From Flavobacteriaceae bacterium UBA2765 (GTDB lineage: Bacteria > Bacteroidota > Bacteroidia > Flavobacteriales > Flavobacteriaceae): DNA of 16,656 nucleotides. This document shows, one piece after another, positions 7,986-15,705 of the stretch (its first letter is position 1; every line of letters starts with the position of its first letter). The notes under the pieces are model-generated. The model saw only the letters and a list, made by a program, of their open reading frames with translations. It was not told the DNA's origin and searched no databases. The position numbers were made by a program, and so were the translations under genes. The DNA lies in contig DEIV01000090.1 of assembly GCA_002352665.1 (NCBI GenBank), forward strand, positions 1-16,656. The letters are read 5' to 3'.

Positions 7986-8025
7986 CTTTAGGAGCAGTAA
8001 GCTTGCTCTAGATTTTCGACTAAAG
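7986..8025 (+). repeat. Nested inverted repeat in the leader of the hydrolase-OsmC gene
   Basis: CTTTAG (7986-7991) pairs with CTAAAG (8020-8025), and inside this GAGCA (7992-7996) pairs with TGCTC (8004-8008) around a 7-base loop. The structure ends 16 bases before the ATG at 8042, so it could be an operator or an RNA fold that affects translation. A near -7 box (TATATTTC, 7974-7981) lies just upstream, which would put the repeat at the transcription start. No known riboswitch is recognised. Confidence 0.35.
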
Positions 8026-8041
8026 CTCTAATCTTAATTTT

Positions 8042-9256
8042 ATGTACAGTAAAAAAATTCAATTTAAAAATAATCAAGGACTTCAATTAACAGGAGAGAT
8101 TGATTTTCCTATAGATAAAAAACCGTTGAGTTATGCACTATTTGCTCACTTTTTTACCGGAAATAAAAATTTTACTGCCGTACGAAATATTTCTCGAGCC
8201 TTAACTCAGAATCAAATTGCTGTGATGCGTTTTGATTTTACCGGTTTAGGTAAAAGTGAAGGAAAATTTGAAGATTCTAATTTTAGTACCAATGTTGATG
8301 ATCTAATCTCTGCGGCTGAATTTTTAGCCGAAGACCACCATGCTCCAAAAATTATGATCGGCCATTCGTTGGGTGGTGCCGCAGCGATTTATGCTGCAAA
8401 CGCTATTGAATCTATTGAAACGGTTGCTACTATTGCTGCTCCTTCTAATCCGAGTCATGTTGAGCATTTATTTTCTGAACATATAGAAGATATTGAAATG
8501 GATGGAGAAGCAACTTTTGATATTGCAGGAAGACAATTCACAATAAAAAAACACTTTTTAGATGATATTCACTCAAAAGATCTTCCTAAAATATTAAAAG
8601 ACTTGCGGAAACCTATCTTAGTATTTCATTCACCGCAAGATAAGGTTGTTGAGGTTAAAAATGCTCGCGACATATACAAAGCCGCACATCATCCTAAAAG
8701 TTTTATTTCTCTAAATGGGGCAAATCATTTACTCACCAACAAAGAAGATTCTTTTTATGTTGGTAAAGTAATTTCTAGCTGGGCACATCGTTATGTTAAT
8801 GCAAATGAAGAGAAAGAAGAGTTATCAACTGATAAAACAGTTGTAGTAAGAGTTGGTAGAGAAAAATATACTACTGAAATTGTGGCAAGAACACATTCAA
8901 TTTTGGTTGATGAACCCAAAAAGTACGGAGGCAAAGATGCAGGCATGAGTCCGTATGAATTATTGCTGGCAAGTCTAGGTTCATGTACTGCTATTACATT
9001 ACGGATGTATGCTGATAGAAAAGAATGGGATTTACGCGAAGTAAAAGTACATTTAGAACATTTTAAACAGCATGCAATCGATTCTGATTCTTGTGAAAAA
9101 ACACCAACAAAAATTGATAAATTTGTACGTGAAATTAAATTGAAAGGCGATTTAACCGAAGAGCAAAAACAACGATTAATTGAAATTGCTAATAGATGTC
9201 CGGTTCATAAAACATTAGAAAATAAAATAGAAATTGAAACAACTTTACGACGATAA
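8042..9256 (+). CDS. Bifunctional alpha/beta hydrolase - OsmC family protein
   Basis: This is a 404-residue fusion of two domains. Residues about 5-255 are an alpha/beta hydrolase: nucleophile elbow GHSLGG with Ser109, candidate acid Asp200 in HSPQD, and His229 in GANHL. Residues about 265-404 are an OsmC/Ohr-like domain with the two redox cysteines Cys315 (LGSCTAI) and Cys386 (NRCPVHKTLE), typical of thiol peroxidases that reduce organic hydroperoxides. No signal peptide is seen, so it should be cytoplasmic. Fusions of this order are known in many bacteria; a reasonable inference is release of an oxidised acyl group by the hydrolase and its reduction by the OsmC part. The gene appears to be transcribed alone, with an inverted repeat in its leader. 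Confidence 0.92.
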   Translation: MYSKKIQFKNNQGLQLTGEIDFPIDKKPLSYALFAHFFTGNKNFTAVRNISRALTQNQIAVMRFDFTGLGKSEGKFEDSNFSTNVDDLISAAEFLAEDHHAPKIMIGHSLGGAAAIYAANAIESIETVATIAAPSNPSHVEHLFSEHIEDIEMDGEATFDIAGRQFTIKKHFLDDIHSKDLPKILKDLRKPILVFHSPQDKVVEVKNARDIYKAAHHPKSFISLNGANHLLTNKEDSFYVGKVISSWAHRYVNANEEKEELSTDKTVVVRVGREKYTTEIVARTHSILVDEPKKYGGKDAGMSPYELLLASLGSCTAITLRMYADRKEWDLREVKVHLEHFKQHAIDSDSCEKTPTKIDKFVREIKLKGDLTEEQKQRLIEIANRCPVHKTLENKIEIETTLRR

Positions 9257-9296
9257 GATATTATACACTGAAAAAGTAAATCAATTTATCGTCTAA

Positions 9297-9397
9297 TCGA
9301 GTGAATTTCTTGACACAGGAAAGAAATTAGTATCGAGAACTTGTTATTTATAATAAAAAACTTCTCAATACACTACACATTAAGACATAGCACTCGA
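9297..9397. repeat. Structured intergenic element with nested inverted repeats (probable dispersed repeat)
   Basis: Three sets of arms are visible. Outer arms TCGAGTG (9297-9303) and CACTCGA (9391-9397) are exact complements. A hairpin AATTTCTT/AAGAAATT (9304-9311, 9321-9328) sits inside with a 9-base loop. A second hairpin pairs GTATCGAGAACTT (9330-9342) with AACTTCTCAATAC (9359-9371), with two imperfect positions. The whole folds like a branched cruciform. The words CACTTCGAGTG and TATCGAGAA, as seen on one strand or the other, resemble intergenic repeats I recall from other flavobacterial genomes. There is no second copy in this window, so the family assignment is inference. Confidence 0.5.
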
Positions 9398-9432
9398 AGT
9401 GACAAAATATTTATTATTTGGGATTTATTACT

Positions 9433-10335
9433 ATGAAAATATTTATACTATCGGTAGGTGAAAGCATTTATTCAACACAACGTTTGGTTGAAGAGGCTGA
9501 ACATAGAGGACACCAGGTTCGTGTTATCAACCATACCAAATGTTCTGTAAAACTAGGTAGCGGAAGACCTCAAATTGTTTTTGAAGGTGAGAATATTATA
9601 GACATCCCAGATGTTATCATCCCTAGAATTGGTGGATCTGTAAGTCGACATGGTGCTGCAATTGTAAAAGAATTTGAGATGAACGGGGTCTTTAGTTCGG
9701 CACGTTCATTAGGCATTCTTAGAGCACAAAATAAAGTGAGAACCCTTCAGATAATGAATAGAAAAAACATTCCAATTCCACAAACAGTTTTTTCTATCAA
9801 CCCTCAAAATATTGACGAGCAAATTGAATTATTAGGAGGTCCACCAGTAATTATAAAATTACAAGAAGGTACGCAAGGCTTGGGCGTTATTTTGGCAGAA
9901 TCGAAAAAATCGGCAAAATCTATTATGGATACTTTTTATAATATGAATGCCAGTTTTATGTTGCAGGAGTTTATTGAAGAGTCTAATGGTGAAGATATCA
10001 GAGCAATTGTTGTAGGTAATAAAGTAGTAGCTGCCATGAAACGTAAAGGAGAAGTTGGCGAGTTTAGGTCAAATATTCATAGAGGAGGTTCAGGTGAAAT
10101 AGCAGAATTAAATACAAAAGAAATAAAAATAGCAATACATGCTACAAAACATTTAGGCTTACCAATAGCAGGAGTTGATATGATCCGATCTAAAAAAGGA
10201 CCATTACTCATAGAAGTTAATGCTTCACCCGGACTGCAAGGTGTGGAAGCATATACCAAAGTAAATGTAGCAGAACACATTATTAAATTTTTAGAAACTA
10301 ATGTTCGAAACAAATTTCAAAAACGAATTCGTTGA
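9433..10335 (+). CDS. rimK: RimK-type ATP-grasp alpha-L-glutamate ligase
   Basis: RimK ligases use ATP to add glutamate residues to a protein C-terminus, classically ribosomal protein S6. From the ATG at 9433 the product is 300 residues, the same length as E. coli RimK as I recall it; an upstream TTG at 9418 would add only five unlikely residues. The sequence follows RimK along its length: MKIFILSVGE start, PRIG at 64-67, GGPPVIIKLQEGTQGLG (135-151) ATP-grasp loop, LQEFIEES, DIR (188-190), FRSNIHRGG (211-219), AGVDM with Asp249, and EVNASPGL with Glu261 and Asn263 for metal-ATP. Its last 35 bases overlap the next gene, a zinc hydrolase, so translation is probably coupled. The substrate could be S6 or another protein or peptide. 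Confidence 0.92.
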   Translation: MKIFILSVGESIYSTQRLVEEAEHRGHQVRVINHTKCSVKLGSGRPQIVFEGENIIDIPDVIIPRIGGSVSRHGAAIVKEFEMNGVFSSARSLGILRAQNKVRTLQIMNRKNIPIPQTVFSINPQNIDEQIELLGGPPVIIKLQEGTQGLGVILAESKKSAKSIMDTFYNMNASFMLQEFIEESNGEDIRAIVVGNKVVAAMKRKGEVGEFRSNIHRGGSGEIAELNTKEIKIAIHATKHLGLPIAGVDMIRSKKGPLLIEVNASPGLQGVEAYTKVNVAEHIIKFLETNVRNKFQKRIR

Positions 10336-11263
10336 GATTAGAGGTCATAAAATTGGTTTAAATGAAAACAAACTAATTAAAATTCCTATTGATAGATTAC
10401 CAACAGGAACGCTAATAGAAATACCCGTTTATATTTTTAACGGAAAAGAAGCGGGACCAACTATATTGTTACAAGGAGGATTGCATGGTGATGAGGTCAA
10501 TAGTGTTGAATTGATTAGAAGAATGCTTATTGATAAATCATATAAAATACAGCGTGGTTGTGTGATTGTTGTACCACTTTTGAATGTATTCGGATTTTTA
10601 AGTCTTTCTCGCGATATGCACGGTAAAGATGTGAATAGAAGTTTTCCGGGTTCCAAAAGGGGGTCACTAGCCAGCAGAATGGCTTATTATTTGATGAAAG
10701 AATTGGTCCAAAATGTCGATTTTGGTATTGATTACCATACGGGTGGTGAACAACGATGTAATTATCCTCAAGTGCGCTATACAGCTGAAGATAAAAATGC
10801 TAAAGAGCTAGCAACCATTTTTAATGCACCATATATGTTTACCTCTAAATTGATTTCGAAATCTTTTAGAAATGAATGCTATAAACACAATGTTCCTATA
10901 TTGGTTTTTGAAGGAGGAGAATCACTTCGATTGGATGAATTATCTATTAAAAAAGGCATTCAGGGAACCTTAAATATTCTTCGTAATTTTAATATGATAA
11001 GTAAAGATGTTATTATACAAAAATCAGATTTAAGTATTGAAATTACAAAACATAAATGGATAAGAGCAAAAATAGCAGGACTTTTTAGTACTGTTATTGC
11101 TAATGGTGACAAGGTGAAAAAAGGGCAAACATTGGGCTACATCATGGATACTTATGGAGAGACTCATTTCTTAGTGAAAGCACCTTATGATGGATATATT
11201 ATTGCGATCAATAATTTTCCAATAATTAATATGGGAGATGCCATTTTTCATATTGGAACTTGA
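10301..11263 (+). CDS. Succinylglutamate desuccinylase/aspartoacylase-family zinc hydrolase
   Basis: This 320-residue protein belongs to the AstE/AspA branch of M14-like zinc hydrolases, which cut an amide bond next to an acidic amino acid. Visible residues: GGLHGDEVNS with zinc ligands His62 and Glu65; GKDVNRSFPG (108-117) for substrate binding; DYHTGG with the third ligand His146; and FEGGES with catalytic Glu205. Residues about 250-320 form a small beta-rich domain (GDKVKKGQTLGYI, VKAPYDGYI) like the lipoyl/biotinyl-like tail common in this family, without a modifiable MKM motif. No signal peptide is seen. The ATG at 10301 lies inside the end of rimK in another frame; no better start exists downstream before conserved sequence. 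The pairing with rimK suggests a role in trimming or recycling glutamate adducts, but the substrate is unknown. Confidence 0.9.
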   Translation: MFETNFKNEFVEIRGHKIGLNENKLIKIPIDRLPTGTLIEIPVYIFNGKEAGPTILLQGGLHGDEVNSVELIRRMLIDKSYKIQRGCVIVVPLLNVFGFLSLSRDMHGKDVNRSFPGSKRGSLASRMAYYLMKELVQNVDFGIDYHTGGEQRCNYPQVRYTAEDKNAKELATIFNAPYMFTSKLISKSFRNECYKHNVPILVFEGGESLRLDELSIKKGIQGTLNILRNFNMISKDVIIQKSDLSIEITKHKWIRAKIAGLFSTVIANGDKVKKGQTLGYIMDTYGETHFLVKAPYDGYIIAINNFPIINMGDAIFHIGT

Positions 11264-11346
11264 GATAAAGGAAAACAGAGAAAATAGAAAACAAGTGAAG
11301 GTTCATGACATTAGGTCTCTCGCTTAATCTGTTTGTAATTTGGAGC

Positions 11347-11377
11347 TTGAATGTTGTTATTTATTAAAGTATATTTA
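11347..11377 (+). promoter_or_regulatory. Possible promoter for the sigma factor operon
   Basis: TTG (11347-11349) is followed after 20 bases by TATATTTA (11370-11377), which differs from the Bacteroidetes -7 consensus TAnnTTTG only in the last base. It lies 32 bases before the sigma factor ATG. The match is imperfect and A+T-rich DNA gives many near matches. Confidence 0.3.
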
Positions 11378-11409
11378 CACTCTAAAAAAACGAAAAATAG
11401 TAATTTTTA

Positions 11410-11982
11410 ATGTCAGAGAGCCTTAAAAAACATACACTGAATCCAAATAATTGGGTAAAAGCCCATTCAGATTATCTATATAATTATGCTATTACTCGTA
11501 TAGATAATCATGAACAAGCAAAGGATATTGTGCAAGAAACTTTCTTTTCAGGATTAAAAGCAGCAGAAAATTTTAGAGGCCAGGCTTCTGAACGTACTTG
11601 GTTGATCTCTATTTTAAAACGGAAAATCATTGATTATTACAGAAAAATTAACTCCCGTAAAGGCAAGGCAGAAGTGCGGGTAAATTTTTATGAAGAAGGT
11701 GATAATAAAGGGAAATGGATAGAGGAACGCGTTCCTCAGATGTGGGACAATGAAGCGGAAAAACAAATTGAAAATGTAGAACTTAAAAATGCTTTAGATA
11801 AATGTATAGATTATTTACCTGAAAAATACAGATTGGTGTTTTTAATGAAAAATGTACAAAATTTTGAGACAGAAGAAATCTGTAATGAATTGGATATAAC
11901 GGCGTCTAATTTGTGGGTAATTATACACAGAGCAAGGCATCAATTAAGAAAATGTTTAGAAGATAATTGGTTTGCAAAATAA
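11410..11982 (+). CDS. ECF-like sigma-70 family RNA polymerase sigma factor
   Basis: This 190-residue protein has only the two core sigma regions. Region 2 spans about residues 18-80: LYNYAITRI, AKDIVQETFFSGLKAA (core binding and -10 recognition) and TWLISILKRKIIDYYRK. Region 4 spans about 127-187: LDKCIDYLPEKYRLVF followed by a helix-turn-helix in ETEEICNELDITASNLWVIIHRAR. The linker (about 85-125) is longer than usual and charged. The next gene, 6 bases on, encodes a small zinc-finger protein that is likely its anti-sigma factor, so this sigma is probably held inactive until a signal, perhaps thiol or metal stress, is sensed. Which ECF group it belongs to cannot be told by eye. Confidence 0.9.
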   Translation: MSESLKKHTLNPNNWVKAHSDYLYNYAITRIDNHEQAKDIVQETFFSGLKAAENFRGQASERTWLISILKRKIIDYYRKINSRKGKAEVRVNFYEEGDNKGKWIEERVPQMWDNEAEKQIENVELKNALDKCIDYLPEKYRLVFLMKNVQNFETEEICNELDITASNLWVIIHRARHQLRKCLEDNWFAK

Positions 11983-11988
11983 AATAAA

Positions 11989-12249
11989 ATGAGTAAAAAA
12001 TTTATTATTGATTGTGATGAAGCAACAACTATTTGCGATAAGAATCAATACAAAGAAGCGACATTTTTGGAAAAATTAAAATTGAGTTTTCACCTATTAA
12101 TATGTAAAAAATGTGGTCTGTACTCTAAGCAAAACACAACAGTTACTAAGGTCTGTAATCAGCATTTGCATAAATGTGAAACCGAACATCATCTTTCAGA
12201 AAATGAAAAGGCTGTACTACAAACCGAAGTAATTAAAAAGCTGAAGTAA
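11989..12249 (+). CDS. Small zinc-finger anti-sigma factor (ZAS-like)
   Basis: This 86-residue soluble protein has the anti-sigma zinc motif H-x3-C-x2-C as His35, Cys39 and Cys42 (SFHLLICKKCGLY), with Cys9 in the CDEAT segment as a plausible fourth ligand. CDEA near the N-terminus followed by a helix and HLxxCxxC is the usual layout of zinc-binding anti-sigma factors. It lacks a transmembrane helix, unlike many anti-sigma factors, so the signal is likely sensed in the cytoplasm. Extra Cys/His residues occur later (Cys56, His59, His61, Cys63, His66, His67). It starts 6 bases after the sigma gene, a standard sigma/anti-sigma pair. The function is inferred from motif plus position. Confidence 0.75.
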   Translation: MSKKFIIDCDEATTICDKNQYKEATFLEKLKLSFHLLICKKCGLYSKQNTTVTKVCNQHLHKCETEHHLSENEKAVLQTEVIKKLK

Positions 12250-12279
12250 GTATTATACCATTATTTTTTTTACATTTTT

Positions 12280-12921
12280 ATGAATTTCTTACCAAAAAAA
12301 ATTGAGGAGTATGTTTTAAGGCATTCAGAAGATGAACCTGATTTATTACAACAACTCTCAAGAGAAACATGGCAAACTGTACTGAATCCTGCAATGCTAA
12401 GTGAACATTTTCAGGGGAGAGTTTTAGCTATGATCTCTAAAATTTCTCAACCAAAATCCATTTTAGAAATAGGTACTTACACAGGTTATTCTGCTTTATG
12501 TTTGGCAGAAGGCTTAACTGAAGATGGAAAATTACACACTATTGACCACAATGAAGAATTGGTTGACTTTCAGAAAAAATATTTTGATAAGTCAGCATTT
12601 AAAAAACAAATCAAACAACATATTGGAGAAGCAATAGATATTATCCCTACAATTAAGTCTTCTTTTGATTTGGTTTTTATTGATGCAGATAAAGCTAATT
12701 ACAGTAATTACTTTAATTTAATTATTGATAAAATGAATTCAGGGGGTATTATTTTATCAGATAATGTATTGTGGTATGGTAAGGTCATAGAAAAATTAGA
12801 CGCTAAAGATATAGATACACCAGCCATAATTGCTTATAACAAGTTGCTAAAAGAAGATGATAGAATTGAAACGGTACTTTTACCTATAAGAGATGGTTTA
12901 ACCATTAGTCGTGTAAAATAA
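12280..12921 (+). CDS. Class I SAM-dependent O-methyltransferase (family 3, caffeoyl-CoA OMT-like)
   Basis: This 213-residue enzyme transfers a methyl group from S-adenosylmethionine to a hydroxyl. SAM-binding motif I is ILEIGTYTGYSAL (residues about 61-73), followed by TIDHNEE with an acidic residue at the end of strand 2. FDLVFIDADKANY carries the Asp of the metal-dependent family, and GGIILSDNVLWYGKV matches the family 3 core, including its Asp-Asn pair. The substrate is unknown; bacterial members act on diverse catechol-like compounds. It begins 30 bases after the anti-sigma gene on the same strand, so it may belong to that operon or regulon. It is convergent with the ABC exporter gene, only 18 bases away. 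Confidence 0.92.
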   Translation: MNFLPKKIEEYVLRHSEDEPDLLQQLSRETWQTVLNPAMLSEHFQGRVLAMISKISQPKSILEIGTYTGYSALCLAEGLTEDGKLHTIDHNEELVDFQKKYFDKSAFKKQIKQHIGEAIDIIPTIKSSFDLVFIDADKANYSNYFNLIIDKMNSGGIILSDNVLWYGKVIEKLDAKDIDTPAIIAYNKLLKEDDRIETVLLPIRDGLTISRVK

Positions 12922-12939
12922 TTACTTGATAGGAATCTT

Positions 12940-14679
12940 TTATATTCTGCTCTGATAAGTATATAGGTCATAGTACCTGCCCTTTTTTGAAATCAATTCA
13001 TCATGCTTACCACGTTCTACTATATTGCCATCCTCTATCACTAAAATTTGATCTGCTTTTTGGATAGTACTTAACCTATGTGCAATTACAAAAGTAGTAC
13101 GATCTTGCATCAAGATTCCCAAACTTTTCTGAATATACGATTCACTTTCAGTATCTAAATTTGAAGTAGCTTCATCTAAAATAATGATTTTTGGATCTGC
13201 CAGTAATGCTCGTGCTATAGAAATTCGTTGGCGTTGACCACCGGATAGCTTTACACCTCTTTCTCCAATTACAGTGTCTAATCCATCTTCAAACCTATCC
13301 GTAAATTCATTGACATATGCTCCTTTAACAGCTTCTATCAATTCATCTTCAGTAGCTTTAGGTCTAGGGAATAAAATATTCTCTCTAATAGTGCCTTCAT
13401 ATAAAAAGTCGTCTTGTAACACTACGGCTAGATGTTTTCTAAAACTACTCAAATTAACAGTAGCCAAATCTATTGTATCAAGCGTAACTTTACCTTCTGT
13501 AGGATTTAAAAAAGTGGCTGCCAAACCTGCAATGGTACTTTTACCTGATCCTGACGAACCTACAAGAGCGGTAACACTTCCCGAAGGGGCATTAAAAGAA
13601 ATATGGTGTAAGACTTCTTTACTTTCCTCATAACTAAAGGAAACATTGTCAAAAATTATATTACCATCAATCTTATTCAATAGTACTGTTCTTGTTTCCG
13701 GATCATCCTCTTCTTTCATATGCATCAGTTCTTGTGTACGATCTAAACCGGCCATAGCTTCAGTAAGTTGACTACCTATATTACTCATTTGTACAATTGG
13801 TGCAATCATAAATCCTAAGAATAAAGTAAACGAAACAAATTCACCATAAGACATGGTATTATCCATAATAAAATAACCCCCGATACCCATGATACCTGCA
13901 GAGGCCAAACCTAATAAAAATGTAGAAGAACTTGTCATTAGTGCGGTAGCAGTTAGACTCTTTTTTACATTTAAATATAGACGTTCTACACCATCTTCAA
14001 AAGTCTTATTTTCTTGAGCTTCGGCATTAAATCCTTTAATTACACGCACACCGTTTAGTGTTTCAGTTAATCTTCCTGTAACTTCAGCATTGATCTTACC
14101 TCGTTCTCTGAAAATTGGGCGTATATAACCAAAAGCCTTTAAAGCAATAAAGGCAAAAATTATAACGGGAACCAATACAAACACCGTCATTGTGGCATTC
14201 AACTTAATCAAAATGACTAAAGAAATTATGGCGGTAATAGTACCTCCAATAAGTTGCACCAAGCCGGTTCCTACTAGGTTTCTAACACCTTCAACATCAG
14301 TCATTACACGAGATACCAAAGCACCTGATTTATTATTGTCAAAAAAACTAATAGGTAATGTGAGTAATTTTTTTTGTACGCTAGCTCTTAAAAGCGAAAT
14401 TAAATGTTGTGCTTCTACACTGAGTAAACGAGTTAATGAAAAAGAAGTTATGGCTTGTATTAAAATGGCAGAACAAACTATAATTAGCAAAGTAGTTAAT
14501 GCCTGCATGTCTTTAGAAGGAATGACATCGTCAATAAGATTTTTACTGGCGTAGGGTAAAACCAAGCCTGCTAAACTTCTTAATATGATTAATACTAGAC
14601 CTACTAATACAATATTTTTTCTCGGCCAAATAAATTCTTTAAATGCCCATGCAAAGGATACTTTCTTTTTTTTACTCAT
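12940..14679 (-). CDS. ABC exporter, fused permease and ATPase (MsbA/multidrug-like)
   Basis: This 579-residue half-transporter has an N-terminal membrane domain with about six helices (residues about 24-310) and a C-terminal ATPase domain (about 340-579). In the ATPase: Walker A GSSGSGKS (374-381), Q-loop Gln422, signature LSGGQ (478-482), Walker B IIILDE (498-503) and switch His534. SFFDNNKSGALVSRVMTDVE in the intracellular loop is typical of the MsbA/lipid-A and multidrug exporter group. It would act as a homodimer in the inner membrane, exporting a lipid or hydrophobic compound; the substrate cannot be told. It lies 69 bases downstream of the lipoprotein hydrolase gene on the same strand and may share its transcript. 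Confidence 0.93.
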   Translation of the reverse strand: MSKKKKVSFAWAFKEFIWPRKNIVLVGLVLIILRSLAGLVLPYASKNLIDDVIPSKDMQALTTLLIIVCSAILIQAITSFSLTRLLSVEAQHLISLLRASVQKKLLTLPISFFDNNKSGALVSRVMTDVEGVRNLVGTGLVQLIGGTITAIISLVILIKLNATMTVFVLVPVIIFAFIALKAFGYIRPIFRERGKINAEVTGRLTETLNGVRVIKGFNAEAQENKTFEDGVERLYLNVKKSLTATALMTSSSTFLLGLASAGIMGIGGYFIMDNTMSYGEFVSFTLFLGFMIAPIVQMSNIGSQLTEAMAGLDRTQELMHMKEEDDPETRTVLLNKIDGNIIFDNVSFSYEESKEVLHHISFNAPSGSVTALVGSSGSGKSTIAGLAATFLNPTEGKVTLDTIDLATVNLSSFRKHLAVVLQDDFLYEGTIRENILFPRPKATEDELIEAVKGAYVNEFTDRFEDGLDTVIGERGVKLSGGQRQRISIARALLADPKIIILDEATSNLDTESESYIQKSLGILMQDRTTFVIAHRLSTIQKADQILVIEDGNIVERGKHDELISKKGRYYDLYTYQSRI

Positions 14680-14717
14680 GATATGGTATTGACCAAAATC
14701 AAGCCAAAGTTTTTAAA

Positions 14718-14730
14718 TGCCAATTAGGCA
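14718..14730 (-). terminator. Short hairpin between lipoprotein hydrolase and ABC exporter genes
   Basis: TGCC and GGCA form a 4-base-pair stem with a 5-base loop; on the minus strand it is followed by TTTAAAAA rather than a clean T run. It could cause partial termination after the lipoprotein gene, but the stem is too short for confidence. Confidence 0.2.
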
Positions 14731-14748
14731 GAAATTAGGAATTTTACT

Positions 14749-15615
14749 TTATTCTCTTATATTTTCAATAACCCTTAACAGCTCTTTTTTTACCATACCA
14801 TAATGTTTAGTCAAAATAAAATGGTTGGTGTCTTTTACGGTTACCGCATTTAACAAGCTATCTTTAACATTAGTTTTGATAAAATTAATGTTTTTATATG
14901 GCACGATCCTATCTTTAGTGCCATGGTAATAGGTAATTGGGGTTTTTATATTTTTCCAATCATCTTGCATTTTAGCGAGTTCTGTTATATGTGTGATTTT
15001 TTCTTTATCAGATACTTTTAATGCTTTTGAAAACATCCATTTTGTCAATTTCCAACGTAGTACTTTTGCAATTCCGAAGAACTTTTCATCTTCGGGTGAT
15101 ACGGCTCCAGCTATCATCACATTATGTTTTATTTCCGGATATTTATAGGTCATTTTTGCAGCGATTGGTACACCAAAAGACCAACTAACCACTATTAAAT
15201 TAGTCAGCTTATATTTTTCTGTAATTGCATAAATACTCTCAGCTTGTTTTTCAATTGACGTTTCCGCATTTCCATAATCTGAATAACCATATCCCAAACG
15301 GTCTACCGTAATTAAGTTTGCTTTTGTAATTAAATCTTCGTCTTTTAAATACGCAAAGAAATTTTCGCCTGCACCAGGTGCACCATGGACAAATAGTAAG
15401 GTAGGTAAACTATTATCAATAGGTTTTGCAGCTATATACCTCATTACTTTACCTTGAAAATTTTCATGATAAATTTGTGGCGTTATGCCTTCTTTTTTAA
15501 AATTTCTATAGACGCCTTTATCACTTTCTCTAAAAGTAACACATGAGCTTAATAGCATCAATAAAATGAAGATTGATAAGGTATTGTTGATTTTAGTAGT
15601 TTTGAACAAAAACAT
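14749..15615 (-). CDS. Alpha/beta hydrolase lipoprotein
   Basis: I start the gene at the ATG at 15615, giving 288 residues. This places a clean lipoprotein signal at the N-terminus: a basic start (KTTK), a hydrophobic stretch and the lipobox LLSSC with Cys25 as the lipidated residue. A longer open frame to 15750 would run past the promoter-like box and into the divergent gldA, so it is unlikely. The alpha/beta hydrolase core has FVHGAPG (oxyanion region, His77-Gly78), the nucleophile in SWSFG (Ser146), Asp235 in GTKDRIVP and His265 in TNHF. The elbow has Ser where the first Gly of GxSxG usually stands. It should be anchored in the envelope; the substrate is unknown. The ABC exporter gene follows 69 bases on. 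Confidence 0.85.
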   Translation of the reverse strand: MFLFKTTKINNTLSIFILLMLLSSCVTFRESDKGVYRNFKKEGITPQIYHENFQGKVMRYIAAKPIDNSLPTLLFVHGAPGAGENFFAYLKDEDLITKANLITVDRLGYGYSDYGNAETSIEKQAESIYAITEKYKLTNLIVVSWSFGVPIAAKMTYKYPEIKHNVMIAGAVSPEDEKFFGIAKVLRWKLTKWMFSKALKVSDKEKITHITELAKMQDDWKNIKTPITYYHGTKDRIVPYKNINFIKTNVKDSLLNAVTVKDTNHFILTKHYGMVKKELLRVIENIRE

Positions 15616-15647
15616 ATTTTTTATAAGAATTATAAAGGTATTCATTT

Positions 15648-15655
15648 CAAAAATA
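15648..15655 (-). promoter_or_regulatory. Promoter -7 box for the lipoprotein hydrolase
   Basis: On the minus strand the bases read TATTTTTG, a perfect match to TAnnTTTG, 32 bases upstream of the ATG at 15615. The predicted transcript start (about 15642) lies downstream of the alternative ATG at 15645, which supports the shorter protein. No -33 TTG is evident. Confidence 0.45.
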
Positions 15656-15705
15656 AAGAATATTGAGGAAAGATTTGTTTCTTTGTAAAAGATAAAAAGT
15701 ATAGC

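Noticed and set aside
9418..9432. Upstream TTG start for rimK
   Set aside because: It adds five residues (ending at the conserved MKIFILS start) with no family support; the ATG at 9433 matches the known N-terminus.
11264..11409. Possible weak pairing of AAGTGA with TCGCTT after the aspartoacylase-like gene
   Set aside because: The stem is short, needs a wobble pair and has a long loop with no T run; not enough to call a terminator.
13274..13633. Plus-strand open frames opposite the ABC exporter gene (also 14192-14554)
   Set aside because: They lie opposite conserved ATPase and membrane-domain sequence and have no recognisable features.
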